Below, in pieces: positions 45,303 through 54,328 of a DNA stretch of 64,000 nucleotides; positions within the stretch are counted from its first letter, which is position 1, and the number at the start of each line of letters is the position of its first letter. A program made the position numbers and the translations under genes. The notes beneath the pieces were generated by a model. That model worked only from the letters and a program-made list of their open reading frames with translations, ran no database searches and was not told the origin of the DNA. The DNA comes from JAVXGM01 sp036657395 (GTDB lineage: Bacteria > Bacillota > Clostridia > Peptostreptococcales > Anaerovoracaceae), in assembly GCA_036657395.1 (NCBI GenBank), contig JAVXGM010000001.1, positions 256,352 through 320,351 on the forward strand, given 5' to 3'.

Positions 45303-46411
45303 TGTTAAAGACAAATTTTTTAGGAATGAAGCTAGATACGCCAATTATTGTTGCTGCTGGCCCGTGGAATAAGGATGGGGAAAGTATAAAGAAAGCATTA
45401 CAAGCAGGAGCGGGGGCTGTTGTTACGGAAAGTGTAGTTAGTGATACTCTTTTAGATGTTAGGCCAAGGATTGCCTATGATGGAAGAGGAGCCCAAAATA
45501 TCAGGCTATATAGCGATATTCAAATTGAAGGTTGGGAACGAGAACTTAGTATAGCAAAGAGCCAGGGAGGGAAAGTTATTGCAAGCGTTTCGGCTCATAC
45601 TCCATCAGAAATCGCTTATCTAGCAACAAAGATGGAGCGTTTTGGTGCGGATGCTATAGAGCTAAGCGTGTCAAATCCTATGGGAGAATCATTAGAAGTA
45701 GTGGCTTCTCACCCTAACATAGTTTATGAAATGGTGAAAGAAGTGGTTTCCGACGTGAAAATTCCTGTAATGGTGAAATTATCTCAAAATACTACGAATA
45801 TTTCTTTAGTAGCCAAAGCCGCAAAGAACGGCGGAGCTGCTGCAGTAAGTGCAATAAATACTATAAGGTGCATTTTGTCAGTAGATATTGAAACTGGAAG
45901 ACCATCCCTTGCCACATATGGTGGATATTCGGGGGCGCCCATAAGACCTTTAGGACTGGCATCAGTAGCTACGATTGCCCAGTCAGTAGATATTCCAATC
46001 TGTGGAATTGGTGGAATTACATCTTCTGAAAATGCATTGGAGTACATAATGCTAGGGGCACAGGCTGTTCAGGTGGGCACAGCTGTCATGGTCAACGGTG
46101 CTGAATATATTACAAAGCTGGTAGAGGATCTTAACCAGTGGGCGGCAGGGAAGAATATAAAAAATGTAGATGAGATTAAAGGTAAGGCTCTAAAAAATCT
46201 TAAGTCTTTTGATGAAATGAAAATCGAACCAGCAACAAGCACAATGCTGGGAGCACCTTGCACAGCAGAGTGTGACAAGTGTATGAAAGCCTGCATGTAT
46301 CACGCAATAGATAAGGAAGACGGGACAACCTTCGTGAAAAAAGAGTTATGTACTGGATGTGGATTGTGCAGTTTTGTCTGCCCTTCAAAAAAATTAAAAT
46401 TAGATTGGTGA
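45302..46411 (+). CDS. dihydroorotate/dihydropyrimidine dehydrogenase-like FMN protein with ferredoxin tail
   Basis: 369 residues: a DHOD-type TIM barrel (about 1-300, with ELSVSNP, then a KLSQNTTNI strand and GIGGITS at the FMN phosphate site) and a C-terminal Fe-S tail with CTAECDKCMKAC and CTGCGLCSFVC. It resembles PreA but is about 50 residues shorter, and differs from the longer PreA encoded at 49.2 kb. It could be an NAD-independent dihydropyrimidine or dihydroorotate dehydrogenase. It starts on the last base of the LacI stop (TAATG). Confidence 0.75.
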   Translation: MLKTNFLGMKLDTPIIVAAGPWNKDGESIKKALQAGAGAVVTESVVSDTLLDVRPRIAYDGRGAQNIRLYSDIQIEGWERELSIAKSQGGKVIASVSAHTPSEIAYLATKMERFGADAIELSVSNPMGESLEVVASHPNIVYEMVKEVVSDVKIPVMVKLSQNTTNISLVAKAAKNGGAAAVSAINTIRCILSVDIETGRPSLATYGGYSGAPIRPLGLASVATIAQSVDIPICGIGGITSSENALEYIMLGAQAVQVGTAVMVNGAEYITKLVEDLNQWAAGKNIKNVDEIKGKALKNLKSFDEMKIEPATSTMLGAPCTAECDKCMKACMYHAIDKEDGTTFVKKELCTGCGLCSFVCPSKKLKLDW

Positions 46412-46417
46412 AAACTC

Positions 46418-46445
46418 TTGAAATTTTCTGAATATATGTTATATT
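46418..46445 (+). promoter_or_regulatory. promoter of the carbamoylase gene
   Basis: TTGAAA (46418-46423), 16 bases, TATATT (46440-46445), with an extended TG. The LacI-type palindrome begins 8 bases further on. Confidence 0.6.
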
Positions 46446-46452
46446 ATGATTA

Positions 46453-46466
46453 TGTAACCAGTTACA
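46453..46466. promoter_or_regulatory. LacI-type palindromic operator
   Basis: TGTAAC-CA-GTTACA, perfect 6-bp arms around two bases. The shape matches operators of the LacI/CcpA family, which usually have CG in the centre. It covers the expected start of transcription, where a repressor would block initiation. Confidence 0.6.
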
Positions 46467-46517
46467 CAAGCTGGTCAGATTGGTAACTATCATTAATAAA
46501 AAAGGAGGATGAGTATT

Positions 46518-47786
46518 ATGTTTACTTGCAATTTAGGAAGAATGACGGACAAAATTAAAACCTTTAGTACCTTTGGGGATGCTGGACACGGCGGGATTAC
46601 AAGGTATTCACTGTCACCTGAAGCGCATATGGCGAGGGATGAATTTGTAAAGAGAATGAAAGCAATAGGCGCAGAAATTGAAACCGATGATGTAGCAAAT
46701 ATTTATGCTACACTTTCTGGCTCAGACCCTAATGCCAAAAGAATCGTAATGGGTTCTCATTGTGATTCTGTTAAAAATGGTGGTAATTATGACGGTATCC
46801 TGGGAGTCATGGGTGCAATGGAAGTTCTTGAAACAGTTGCAGACGAGAAAATCCCCCATAAGCATCCGCTAACAGCAATGATTTGGACTAACGAAGAAGG
46901 ATCACTTTATCCACCAGCAATGATGGTATCAGGTATCGTTTCCAACAAATATCTTCCACCAGAAATCGGAAAGAATTTTAAAGAAGAAAATATGCTTAAA
47001 TCTATAGCTATTGATGGAGATCCGGTTTCATTTGGTGAAGTGCTTGCAAAGAGTCCATACAAGGGAGAAAAGAAAAATAGACTAGACAGAGATAGATATA
47101 AGGCAATGTTTGAATTACATATTGAACAAGGTCCAATACTAGAGGACGCAGGAAACGATATAGGCGTTGTTCAGTGCGTACTGGGTATGTTCAACTATAG
47201 AGTTAAATTCTATGGGTTTGCCGCTCATGCAGGAACTTTCCCAATGGCAAAGAGACATGACGCATTGTTTGCAGCATCTCAAGCTCTATGTTATCTTCAC
47301 GAAGAAATAGACAAACTAAATAGACCTGAATTAGTTTATACTACAGGTGAAATTGTTTGCCATCCATGTGTGCACACAGTAATTCCTGATTATGTGGACT
47401 TTTCATTGGACGTAAGGCATGAAGATCCCGATGTTAGAGCAGCAGTGCTTAATATTTTGAAGACATTGCCTGAAAAGACATGGGCAGGTTGTAAGTGCGA
47501 AATCGTAGAACAGTGGAAGAGAGATACTGTGTATTGGGATAAGGACTTAGTAGGATTTGTTGAAGAAGCGGCTACAGAAGGAAACATTTCTCATCAGCCA
47601 ATAAATTCAGGAGCTGGACATGATGCTCAATTTGCATCATACGTTATCCCAACCACAATGATTTTCGTTCAGACCAAAGATGGTTTATCTCATTGTGAGC
47701 CGGAATATGCTTCGCCGCAGCATTGTACAGAAGGTGCTACAGTAATGCTTAATGCAGCACTAAAAGCGGATAAATTTTATGACTAG
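46518..47786 (+). CDS. M20-family Zn-dependent hydrolase (hydantoinase/carbamoylase type)
   Basis: About 422 residues. Metal ligands appear in SHCDSVKNGGNYDG (His and Asp), WTNEEGS (Glu pair) and ELHIEQGP (His). The late SGAGHDA supplies the last His. The family includes N-carbamoyl-amino-acid hydrolases and beta-ureidopropionase-like enzymes. With preT and preA it could hydrolyse N-carbamoyl-beta-alanine. ATG 46518 is chosen because AAAGGAGG is then 9 bases upstream; the earlier ATG at 46509 directly abuts the RBS. Confidence 0.85.
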   Translation: MFTCNLGRMTDKIKTFSTFGDAGHGGITRYSLSPEAHMARDEFVKRMKAIGAEIETDDVANIYATLSGSDPNAKRIVMGSHCDSVKNGGNYDGILGVMGAMEVLETVADEKIPHKHPLTAMIWTNEEGSLYPPAMMVSGIVSNKYLPPEIGKNFKEENMLKSIAIDGDPVSFGEVLAKSPYKGEKKNRLDRDRYKAMFELHIEQGPILEDAGNDIGVVQCVLGMFNYRVKFYGFAAHAGTFPMAKRHDALFAASQALCYLHEEIDKLNRPELVYTTGEIVCHPCVHTVIPDYVDFSLDVRHEDPDVRAAVLNILKTLPEKTWAGCKCEIVEQWKRDTVYWDKDLVGFVEEAATEGNISHQPINSGAGHDAQFASYVIPTTMIFVQTKDGLSHCEPEYASPQHCTEGATVMLNAALKADKFYD

Positions 47787-47818
47787 TATTAAGGCCTAAA
47801 TTAGAACCATAAAAATAA

Positions 47819-47867
47819 AGCTGTATTTTCATTGACCAAAAGCCAGAGAGGATACAGCTATTTTTTT
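47819..47867 (+). terminator. intrinsic terminator after the carbamoylase gene
   Basis: An 8-bp stem AGCTGTAT / ATACAGCT with a long loop (about 25 bases), followed by ATTTTTTTC. Confidence 0.6.
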
Positions 47868-47899
47868 CTCAAAGGATATATGCGAAGGAGGAATTGAAA

Positions 47900-49165
47900 T
47901 TGAGTAAAGTAGTAAAAGCAAAATATGGGGCTGAAGCTGTAGCTGGATTTACCCACAGAACAGCATTGGAAGAAGCCGCAAGATGTCTTTTGTGTCACGA
48001 TGCACCATGCAGTAAAGGGTGCCCGGCAGGAACCGATCCTGGAAAGTTTATTCGCTCCATTAGGTTCAGAAATCCAAAGGGTGCTGCAGAGACAATTAGA
48101 GAAAATAATGTTCTAGGGGGCAGTTGTGCTAGAGTTTGCCCTTATGACAATCTCTGTGAAGAAGCTTGCAGCAGATGTGGTATAGATAAGCCTATTCAAA
48201 TCGGCTTGCTACAAAGGTATGCCGTGGAGCAGGAAAAAGCTTTTAAAATGAAGACTTTAAAAGCACCATCAAATAAGAAACCAGGTAAAGTTGCTTGCGT
48301 AGGTGCAGGGCCTGCCTCCCTTGCATGTGCAACTGAACTTGCAAAAGACGGTTATAAAGTTACCATATTTGAGCGTGAAGCCAAAGCAGGGGGAGTTTTG
48401 ACTTATGGAATCGTTCCAAGCAGACTTCCTCAGGCAGTTGTGGATCATGATATAGCGCAAGTCAAAGGATTAGGCGTGAAATTTGAATTTGGGAGAGAAG
48501 TAATAGACGGAGATTTAGAGGATTATGATGCTGTGTTTATAGGCACGGGCTTATGGGGCACCAATCTTCCAAAGATTAGTGGAATAGACCTTAAAGGTGT
48601 CTACGCTGCGGCAAACTTCCTTAAGGAAGCAAGAGTTAAGAAAACCGAATTTGATCCAGGTAAAAAAGTTGTAGTTGTAGGCGGAGGAGATGTTGTAGTA
48701 GATTGTGCGGTTTCAGCCAAATTACTAGGGGCAGAGGATGTTCGAATCGTTTATCGCAGAACCCTTGAAGAAGCGCCAGGAAATATGAATGAATTTCAGT
48801 ATGCTTTATCTTTAGGTATTGGAATAACAACAGGCATGGCACCAGCATCCATTGAAGGCAGCAAGAAAGTGAAATCTGTGTCATTTACTGGATTTAGAGA
48901 TGAAGGGGCAGCCCTTACAATTAGTGCAGATACAGTAGTGTTTGCAACTGGTCAGGGTGCAGAAGATATGTCCAAAGTGGCTCCTGTAAAATTAACAGAA
49001 AAAGGAACCATTAAGGCAACGCAAAATGGCAAGACAAATGCTGGAAAATATTTTGCAGCAGGAGATATTGTAAATGGTGGAAAGACTGTTGTAGAAGCAG
49101 TTGCGGCAGGTAAAGAAGCTGGAAGTGCAATGATTGCATATCTTGCAAAGAAAGGAGTGAAGTAG
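47900..49165 (+). CDS. preT: NAD-dependent dihydropyrimidine dehydrogenase subunit PreT
   Basis: About 421 residues. The N-terminal half of a GltD-like fold has Cys motifs for two [4Fe-4S] clusters (CLLCHDAPC-S-KGC, then CARVCPYDNLC-EEAC). It is followed by an FAD-binding GAGPASLACA segment and an NAD-binding VVGGGDVVVDCA segment. PreT passes electrons from NADH to PreA for reduction of uracil and thymine. No ATG is available: UUG at 47900 fits AAGGAGG with 8 bases spacing, and the earlier UUG at 47894 is too close. It is followed one base later by preA. Confidence 0.88.
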   Translation: MSKVVKAKYGAEAVAGFTHRTALEEAARCLLCHDAPCSKGCPAGTDPGKFIRSIRFRNPKGAAETIRENNVLGGSCARVCPYDNLCEEACSRCGIDKPIQIGLLQRYAVEQEKAFKMKTLKAPSNKKPGKVACVGAGPASLACATELAKDGYKVTIFEREAKAGGVLTYGIVPSRLPQAVVDHDIAQVKGLGVKFEFGREVIDGDLEDYDAVFIGTGLWGTNLPKISGIDLKGVYAAANFLKEARVKKTEFDPGKKVVVVGGGDVVVDCAVSAKLLGAEDVRIVYRRTLEEAPGNMNEFQYALSLGIGITTGMAPASIEGSKKVKSVSFTGFRDEGAALTISADTVVFATGQGAEDMSKVAPVKLTEKGTIKATQNGKTNAGKYFAAGDIVNGGKTVVEAVAAGKEAGSAMIAYLAKKGVK

Positions 49166-49166
49166 A

Positions 49167-50420
49167 ATGGCTGTTAAGAAAGATTTATCAATAAACTATT
49201 TAGGTGTTGAATGTGAAAACCCATTCTTCCTTTCATCCTCACCAGTTGGAAGTAATTATGAAATGGTTGCTAAAAGCTTTGAAGAAGGCTGGGGCGGTGT
49301 GTTTTATAAGACTATCGGAATCTTCGTAGCCGATGAATGTTCTCCTCGATTTGACCAAGTAAACAAAGAAGGTCTTCCTTGGGTAGGTTTCAAAAATATG
49401 GAGCAGATTTCCGACAAACCAACAGAACTTAACTTCGAAAACATGTTAAAATTAAAGCGAGATTATCCAGATAAAGTGATGGTTTCATCCATTATGGGAA
49501 GTAACGAAGAGGAATGGAAACAGCTTGCTAAGATGTCTGAACAGGCAGGAGCAGACCTTATCGAAGGGAACTTCTCGTGTCCTCAGATGACCAGTCACGA
49601 TATGGGTTCTGATGTAGGAACAAATGTAGAACTTGTTCGTTTATATTCCAAAGCAGTTTCTGGAGCCACAAAAATCCCGTTCATCGCAAAGATGACACCA
49701 AACTGTAAGAACATGGAAGAACCAGCAATAGCAGCAATTGAAGGTGGAGCAGCTTCTGTTTCAGCTATCAATACAGTGAAATCTATCACCAATATTGATT
49801 TTGAAAACATGACGGCAATGCCAGTTGTAAACGGACAATCCTCTATTTCAGGATATTCTGGAGCAGCGGTAAAGCCAATTGCACTTAGGTTCATCGCTCA
49901 AATGTTGCAAAACGAGAAGCTTAAACATCTAGAAATTTCAGGTATTGGCGGTATTGAAACTTGGAGAGACTGTGCAGAATTTTTAGCCCTGGGTTGCAGG
50001 AATGTACAGGTTACAACATCCATTATGCAGTATGGCTACAGAATCGTTGAAGACATGGCAAACGGATTGATGCACTTTATGGACGAGAGAGGCTACAATA
50101 AGTTAGATGACTTTATTGGCCTTGCCCTTCCAAACATTATTCCAGCAGAGGAGCTAAACAGAGGATTTAAGGTTCTTCCAGATTTTGATGATAAGAAATG
50201 CATTGGATGTGGAAGATGTTATGTTTCATGCTACGATGGAGGACATCAGGCTATTGACTGGGATGAAAAGAAGAGAAGACCAAAATTAAATGATAACTGC
50301 GTAGGATGTCACCTTTGTCTCAACGTTTGCCCAGTGCAGGAATGTATTACAGCAGGGGAAATTGAGTGGAAAGATGGAAGAAAACCTATGGATATTAAAG
50401 TGAAAAAACATTACGATTAA
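49167..50420 (+). CDS. preA: NAD-dependent dihydropyrimidine dehydrogenase subunit PreA
   Basis: 417 residues: a DHOD-type FMN barrel (about 1-310, with EGNFSCPQM and SGIGGIETW), then two [4Fe-4S] motifs (CIGCGRCYVSC near 350 and CVGCHLCLNVC near 380). PreT and PreA together interconvert uracil/dihydrouracil (and thymine). It is followed by a strong terminator, so preTA ends this unit. Confidence 0.9.
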   Translation: MAVKKDLSINYLGVECENPFFLSSSPVGSNYEMVAKSFEEGWGGVFYKTIGIFVADECSPRFDQVNKEGLPWVGFKNMEQISDKPTELNFENMLKLKRDYPDKVMVSSIMGSNEEEWKQLAKMSEQAGADLIEGNFSCPQMTSHDMGSDVGTNVELVRLYSKAVSGATKIPFIAKMTPNCKNMEEPAIAAIEGGAASVSAINTVKSITNIDFENMTAMPVVNGQSSISGYSGAAVKPIALRFIAQMLQNEKLKHLEISGIGGIETWRDCAEFLALGCRNVQVTTSIMQYGYRIVEDMANGLMHFMDERGYNKLDDFIGLALPNIIPAEELNRGFKVLPDFDDKKCIGCGRCYVSCYDGGHQAIDWDEKKRRPKLNDNCVGCHLCLNVCPVQECITAGEIEWKDGRKPMDIKVKKHYD

Positions 50421-50444
50421 AATTCCAAAGAAAAGTTACCATAC

Positions 50445-50487
50445 AAGACATAAGAGCCTAAATAAAAGGGCTCTTTTGTCTTTTTTG
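50445..50487 (+). terminator. intrinsic terminator after preA
   Basis: An interrupted stem of about 13 bp (AAGACA...AGAGCC with GGCTCTT...GTCTT) and a run of six Ts. Confidence 0.8.
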
Positions 50488-50587
50488 CCATAATTAAATA
50501 TATAAATGGATATGATTAAAAAGGAGTCTTCAATAATGAGAGGGAAAGTTGTATAATAAGAAAAAGAAGATAAATGGAGGATTAAAG

Positions 50588-52228
50588 ATGAAAATAGAGT
50601 TTTGCGGGGCAGCCTCAGGAGTTACAGGTTCTTGCCATCTAATTACTACAAAAAATCATAAGATTTTGCTCGATTGTGGTCAGTTTCAAGGGGGGAAAGC
50701 TATGGAGGCATTAAATGCTGAGGCATTTCCTTTTGACCCTGCACAAATAGATTGCGTAATTCTTAGCCATGCACATATTGACCATTGTGGAAGAATACCT
50801 CTTTTAGTCAAACGGGGATTTACAGGCGAGATTTACTGCACCGATGCTACGGGGGATCTGTTAAGCGTAATGCTGAAGGATAGCGGGTATATTCACGAAA
50901 AAGAGGCAGAGTGGAAGAATAGAAAGAATGAGCGTGCAGGCAGGTCTTTGATTGAGCCTCTTTACACCTGCGCAGATGCTGTGGACTCTTTAAAATACAT
51001 TAAGCCGATTCTATATGACCAGTTAGTAGAAATCAATGATTCCATGAAAATTGTATTTAATGATGCGGGGCATATTTTAGGATCAGCTATTACAGAAATC
51101 TGGGTAGAGGAAGATGATAATGTATCTAAGATAGTATTTTCAGGGGATCTAGGTGTCATGGAACGACCTATTTTAAGAAATCCTACCATCATTAAAAAAG
51201 CAGACTATGTGATTATGGAAACAACTTACGGAAACAGAGTTCACCCGGAAAATTCCATGGATGTAACAGCCCTTATGGACATTGTTATTAAAACTATTAA
51301 AAGGGGTGGCACTGTGGTGATCCCATCCTTTGCAGTAGGCAGGACGCAGGAATTAATCTATGAATTTAACAGGTTTTATGAGGAAAATACTCAGTATCAA
51401 AATGAACTTGAAAATCTTATGGTATATGTGGATAGCCCTATGGCAACTACAGCTACAGAAGTATTCAAGAAAAACGCCCAGGTCTTTGATGATGAAATGA
51501 AAGAAATTATCACAAGAGGGAATAATCCTCTCGATTTTAAGAATTTAAAATTCACACGAAGCAGTGAGGAGTCCCAGGCTCTAAACCTAAATCACAGCCC
51601 TAAAATAATTATTTCCGCAAGTGGCATGTGTGAAGCTGGAAGAATAAGACACCATCTTAAACACAACTTGTGGGATAAAAGGTCAAGCATTATTTTTGTA
51701 GGGTATCAAGCCGAAGGAACCTTAGGTAAACTTTTAGTGAATGGAATAAAAACCGTTACCCTCTTTGGGGAAGAAATTCACGTTAATGCAGAAATTCACA
51801 ACCTAGAAGGATTTTCTGGACATGGGGATAGAGACGGCCTGTTAGGCTGGTTAAATGGTTTTCAAAAAGAGCCAAAGCACATATTTCTAGTTCATGGGGA
51901 GCCTGATGCTAAGATGGATTTTGCAAAGCTAGTAAAGGAAAGTTTAGGATATGAGCCAATTGTAGTGCAGGGACATTCTGAATTCATATTGGAGAAAGAT
52001 GAGATTATTAATAAGGATCAGGCTATGAGAGAGGCAATGGATGATGAAGCTATGGCCGTGACCCGAAATCATATTGGAGTGATTCACAGACGGCTTGAGG
52101 ATATTTTATACAACACAAGGCTGGCTCTAAATGAGGATCTTCCTTCAGAAAAATTAGCAGAGATAAATAATTTAGTATTGGAGCTTGATAAATACTCTAT
52201 TAATCTGGGAGAAACCATTTCTGATTAA
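50588..52228 (+). CDS. metallo-beta-lactamase/beta-CASP RNA hydrolase (YSH1-like)
   Basis: About 546 residues: an MBL domain with HAHIDHCGR metal ligands (near 56-64), a beta-CASP domain in the middle and a C-terminal RMMBL segment with GFSGHGDRDG. Such proteins act as RNA endonuclease or exonuclease (CPSF73-like). ATG 50588 is set by TGGAGG 7 bases upstream. A short six-codon frame with its own good RBS lies just before it (50536-50556). Confidence 0.85.
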   Translation: MKIEFCGAASGVTGSCHLITTKNHKILLDCGQFQGGKAMEALNAEAFPFDPAQIDCVILSHAHIDHCGRIPLLVKRGFTGEIYCTDATGDLLSVMLKDSGYIHEKEAEWKNRKNERAGRSLIEPLYTCADAVDSLKYIKPILYDQLVEINDSMKIVFNDAGHILGSAITEIWVEEDDNVSKIVFSGDLGVMERPILRNPTIIKKADYVIMETTYGNRVHPENSMDVTALMDIVIKTIKRGGTVVIPSFAVGRTQELIYEFNRFYEENTQYQNELENLMVYVDSPMATTATEVFKKNAQVFDDEMKEIITRGNNPLDFKNLKFTRSSEESQALNLNHSPKIIISASGMCEAGRIRHHLKHNLWDKRSSIIFVGYQAEGTLGKLLVNGIKTVTLFGEEIHVNAEIHNLEGFSGHGDRDGLLGWLNGFQKEPKHIFLVHGEPDAKMDFAKLVKESLGYEPIVVQGHSEFILEKDEIINKDQAMREAMDDEAMAVTRNHIGVIHRRLEDILYNTRLALNEDLPSEKLAEINNLVLELDKYSINLGETISD

Positions 52229-52294
52229 AATATTAGAATATGTATTAAGAATGAGAAAAAAATCTTAAAAATCATATTTAAAAGAGAAAATTTA

Positions 52295-52303
52295 TGCTAT
52301 AAT
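52295..52303 (+). promoter_or_regulatory. extended -10 promoter of the sigma-54 activator gene
   Basis: TG-C-TATAAT, a perfect extended -10, about 35 bases before the start codon. Confidence 0.5.
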
Positions 52304-52337
52304 GTGCTTACTAGAGAAAAAAGTGAGGAGAACTAAT

Positions 52338-54137
52338 ATGTCAGTATTAGTAGGTATGTCAGATGGTGTAAAACAAGTTGCAGAAGCGATTAGTATTGCC
52401 GTAGGTGTAGAAGTTGAAATTGTAGATACAGACTTAACTATTATCAGTGGAACTGGTATTTATACAGGACGAATTGGACAAAAAGAAGAGGCAGGAAATT
52501 TAGAAAGCAATTATTTATATGCTAGAGTATTGAGAAGTGGTGTGACTGAGTATATTGAGGATGCACGAACTTCAGAAAATTATGATGAAATGGGAAGAGG
52601 CATGACTCACAGTGGTGAGCTAGCTGAGATTTGTACACCCATTAAAATGGGAAGCAGTATTATTGGAGTCATTGGTTTGATTGCCTTTAATGAAAATCAG
52701 AAAAAAGTACTACTAGATAAAGCAAGAAGTATGGTTACTTTCGTTGAGAAAATGGCGGATTTACTTGCAGCTAAAGCTATGCAAGAGGAGATCCTTGCGG
52801 GTGTAGAGGTTTCAAGAGACGAAATATCTACAGTCCTTGAGACAACCCATGAAGGAATATTTGCCTTAGATAAAAGTGGATATATTAAACATTGTAATAA
52901 CATGGCAGCAACATTATTTAAGACAACAAGAGCAGACATTATAGGTGGGCATATTAATGAATTCATGGTAGATACACCTGCCTTAGAAGTAATTGAGACG
53001 GGTAGGGGTTATACAGAAAACGAAGAAATATTTAAAGGAGCAAGAGGACAGCTACATTTTATAGTAACAGCTAAGCCATTCATGTCTAAAGATGAAGTTG
53101 GCGGTGTAGTTATTTCTTTTAGAGATATTGAGGAAGCACAGAAGTTAGTATATAATATAAACACAAGGGCGCTTAAAAACACCTTGGATGATATTATTGG
53201 TAGCAGTGAAGAAATAAAGAGGGCTAAAAAACAGGCACTAATTACTGCCAGGGGTAACTCTACTGTACTTATTACAGGTGAGAGCGGAACGGGCAAAGAG
53301 ATGTTTGCAAAGGCCATTCATTACGCAAGTCCTAGAGGTGATGGAGCATTTATCACAGTTAACTGTGGTGCTATTCCAGAAAATCTTTTGGAAAGTGAAC
53401 TTTTCGGATATGAGAAAGGTGCATTTACTGGAGCTAGCGACAAGGGGAAGTTAGGCAAGTTTGAACTTGCCAACGGGGGTACCATATTTTTGGATGAAAT
53501 AGGAGATATGCCAGCCCATTTACAAGTGAAAATCTTACATGTGTTGCAAAATATGCGATTTGAGCGTGTAGGAGGCAATAAAAGTATTATTGTAGATGTT
53601 AGGGTCATTGCGGCCACCAACAAAAACTTAGAAGAGATGATCAAGAATGGAACCTTCCGGGAAGACCTTTATTACAGATTGAGTGTTATACCACTTATGA
53701 TTCCACCGCTTAGAGAACGACAGGACGACATTAAACTGTTGATGCATCATTTCTTAAGGAAGTATAATACATTTATGAATAGAAAAATTACAGGATTCAG
53801 TGATGAAGTGGAGCAATTGTACTTAAGTCACGACTGGAAAGGGAATGTTAGAGAACTGGAAAACGCTGTAGAGTATGGAACGAATATGGCATTTGGAGAC
53901 ACCATAGGCATGGACGAAGTTCCTGCTAGATTACTTAAAAATGAAGATCATATGATGCGGTTCCAAGATACAAATCTACCTTTGATAGATCAAGTAAAAC
54001 AGTATGAAAAAGAAATCATTTCTAGAAAGTTGAAAAAATATGGAAATAGTGGAAATGCAAAGGATACGGTAGCTAAAGAGCTAGGCCTATCAAGAGCCAC
54101 ACTTTACAGAAAACTTTCAGAGCTGGAGATAACATAA
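52338..54137 (+). CDS. sigma-54-dependent transcription activator (enhancer-binding protein)
   Basis: About 599 residues: an N-terminal GAF-like sensory domain (to about 150), PAS (about 165-275), an AAA+ domain with Walker A GESGTGKE near 313-320, the sigma-54 contact loop GAFTGA at 361-366 and NTTFDEIGD-type Walker B, and a C-terminal Fis-type helix-turn-helix (AKELGLSRATLYRKL). It lies just upstream of an aminotransferase with a -24/-12 promoter, its probable target. The ligand is unknown, perhaps an amino acid. ATG 52338 follows GTGAGGAGA. Confidence 0.93.
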   Translation: MSVLVGMSDGVKQVAEAISIAVGVEVEIVDTDLTIISGTGIYTGRIGQKEEAGNLESNYLYARVLRSGVTEYIEDARTSENYDEMGRGMTHSGELAEICTPIKMGSSIIGVIGLIAFNENQKKVLLDKARSMVTFVEKMADLLAAKAMQEEILAGVEVSRDEISTVLETTHEGIFALDKSGYIKHCNNMAATLFKTTRADIIGGHINEFMVDTPALEVIETGRGYTENEEIFKGARGQLHFIVTAKPFMSKDEVGGVVISFRDIEEAQKLVYNINTRALKNTLDDIIGSSEEIKRAKKQALITARGNSTVLITGESGTGKEMFAKAIHYASPRGDGAFITVNCGAIPENLLESELFGYEKGAFTGASDKGKLGKFELANGGTIFLDEIGDMPAHLQVKILHVLQNMRFERVGGNKSIIVDVRVIAATNKNLEEMIKNGTFREDLYYRLSVIPLMIPPLRERQDDIKLLMHHFLRKYNTFMNRKITGFSDEVEQLYLSHDWKGNVRELENAVEYGTNMAFGDTIGMDEVPARLLKNEDHMMRFQDTNLPLIDQVKQYEKEIISRKLKKYGNSGNAKDTVAKELGLSRATLYRKLSELEIT

Positions 54138-54145
54138 AATTCTCA

Positions 54146-54196
54146 AGGGTGAGACCCTAAAACTCATTTTTGAAAAAGACTGACATTTCTGTGAAA
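54146..54196. promoter_or_regulatory. candidate enhancer (UAS) inverted repeats
   Basis: Two short palindromes upstream of the -24/-12 promoter: AGGGT / ACCCT (54146-54158) and TTTC / GAAA (54186-54196). They lie 50-100 bases before the promoter, where sigma-54 activators bind. Confidence 0.35.
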
Positions 54197-54247
54197 GAAA
54201 GATCAACTGATTTCAGCGGTTTGGGATATTCGAAGATGAGAAAAACA

Positions 54248-54263
54248 TGGCATATTACTTGCG
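54248..54263 (+). promoter_or_regulatory. sigma-54 (-24/-12) promoter of the aminotransferase gene
   Basis: TGGCATA-N4-TTGCG matches TGGCAYR-N4-TTGCW at every defined base except the last. The GG and GC elements have the required spacing. It lies 66 bases before the aminotransferase start codon and 110 bases after the activator gene. Confidence 0.85.
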
Positions 54264-54328
54264 TTATAAATACGTAAGTTAATATTTGATAAATTTTTTT
54301 ATATAACCAATATTATGGAGGAAATGAA

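Noticed and set aside
50549..50587. TTG start giving a longer beta-CASP protein
   Set aside because: The stretch is Lys/Asn-rich without an RBS, whereas ATG 50588 has TGGAGG at 7 bases and begins directly with the MBL fold.
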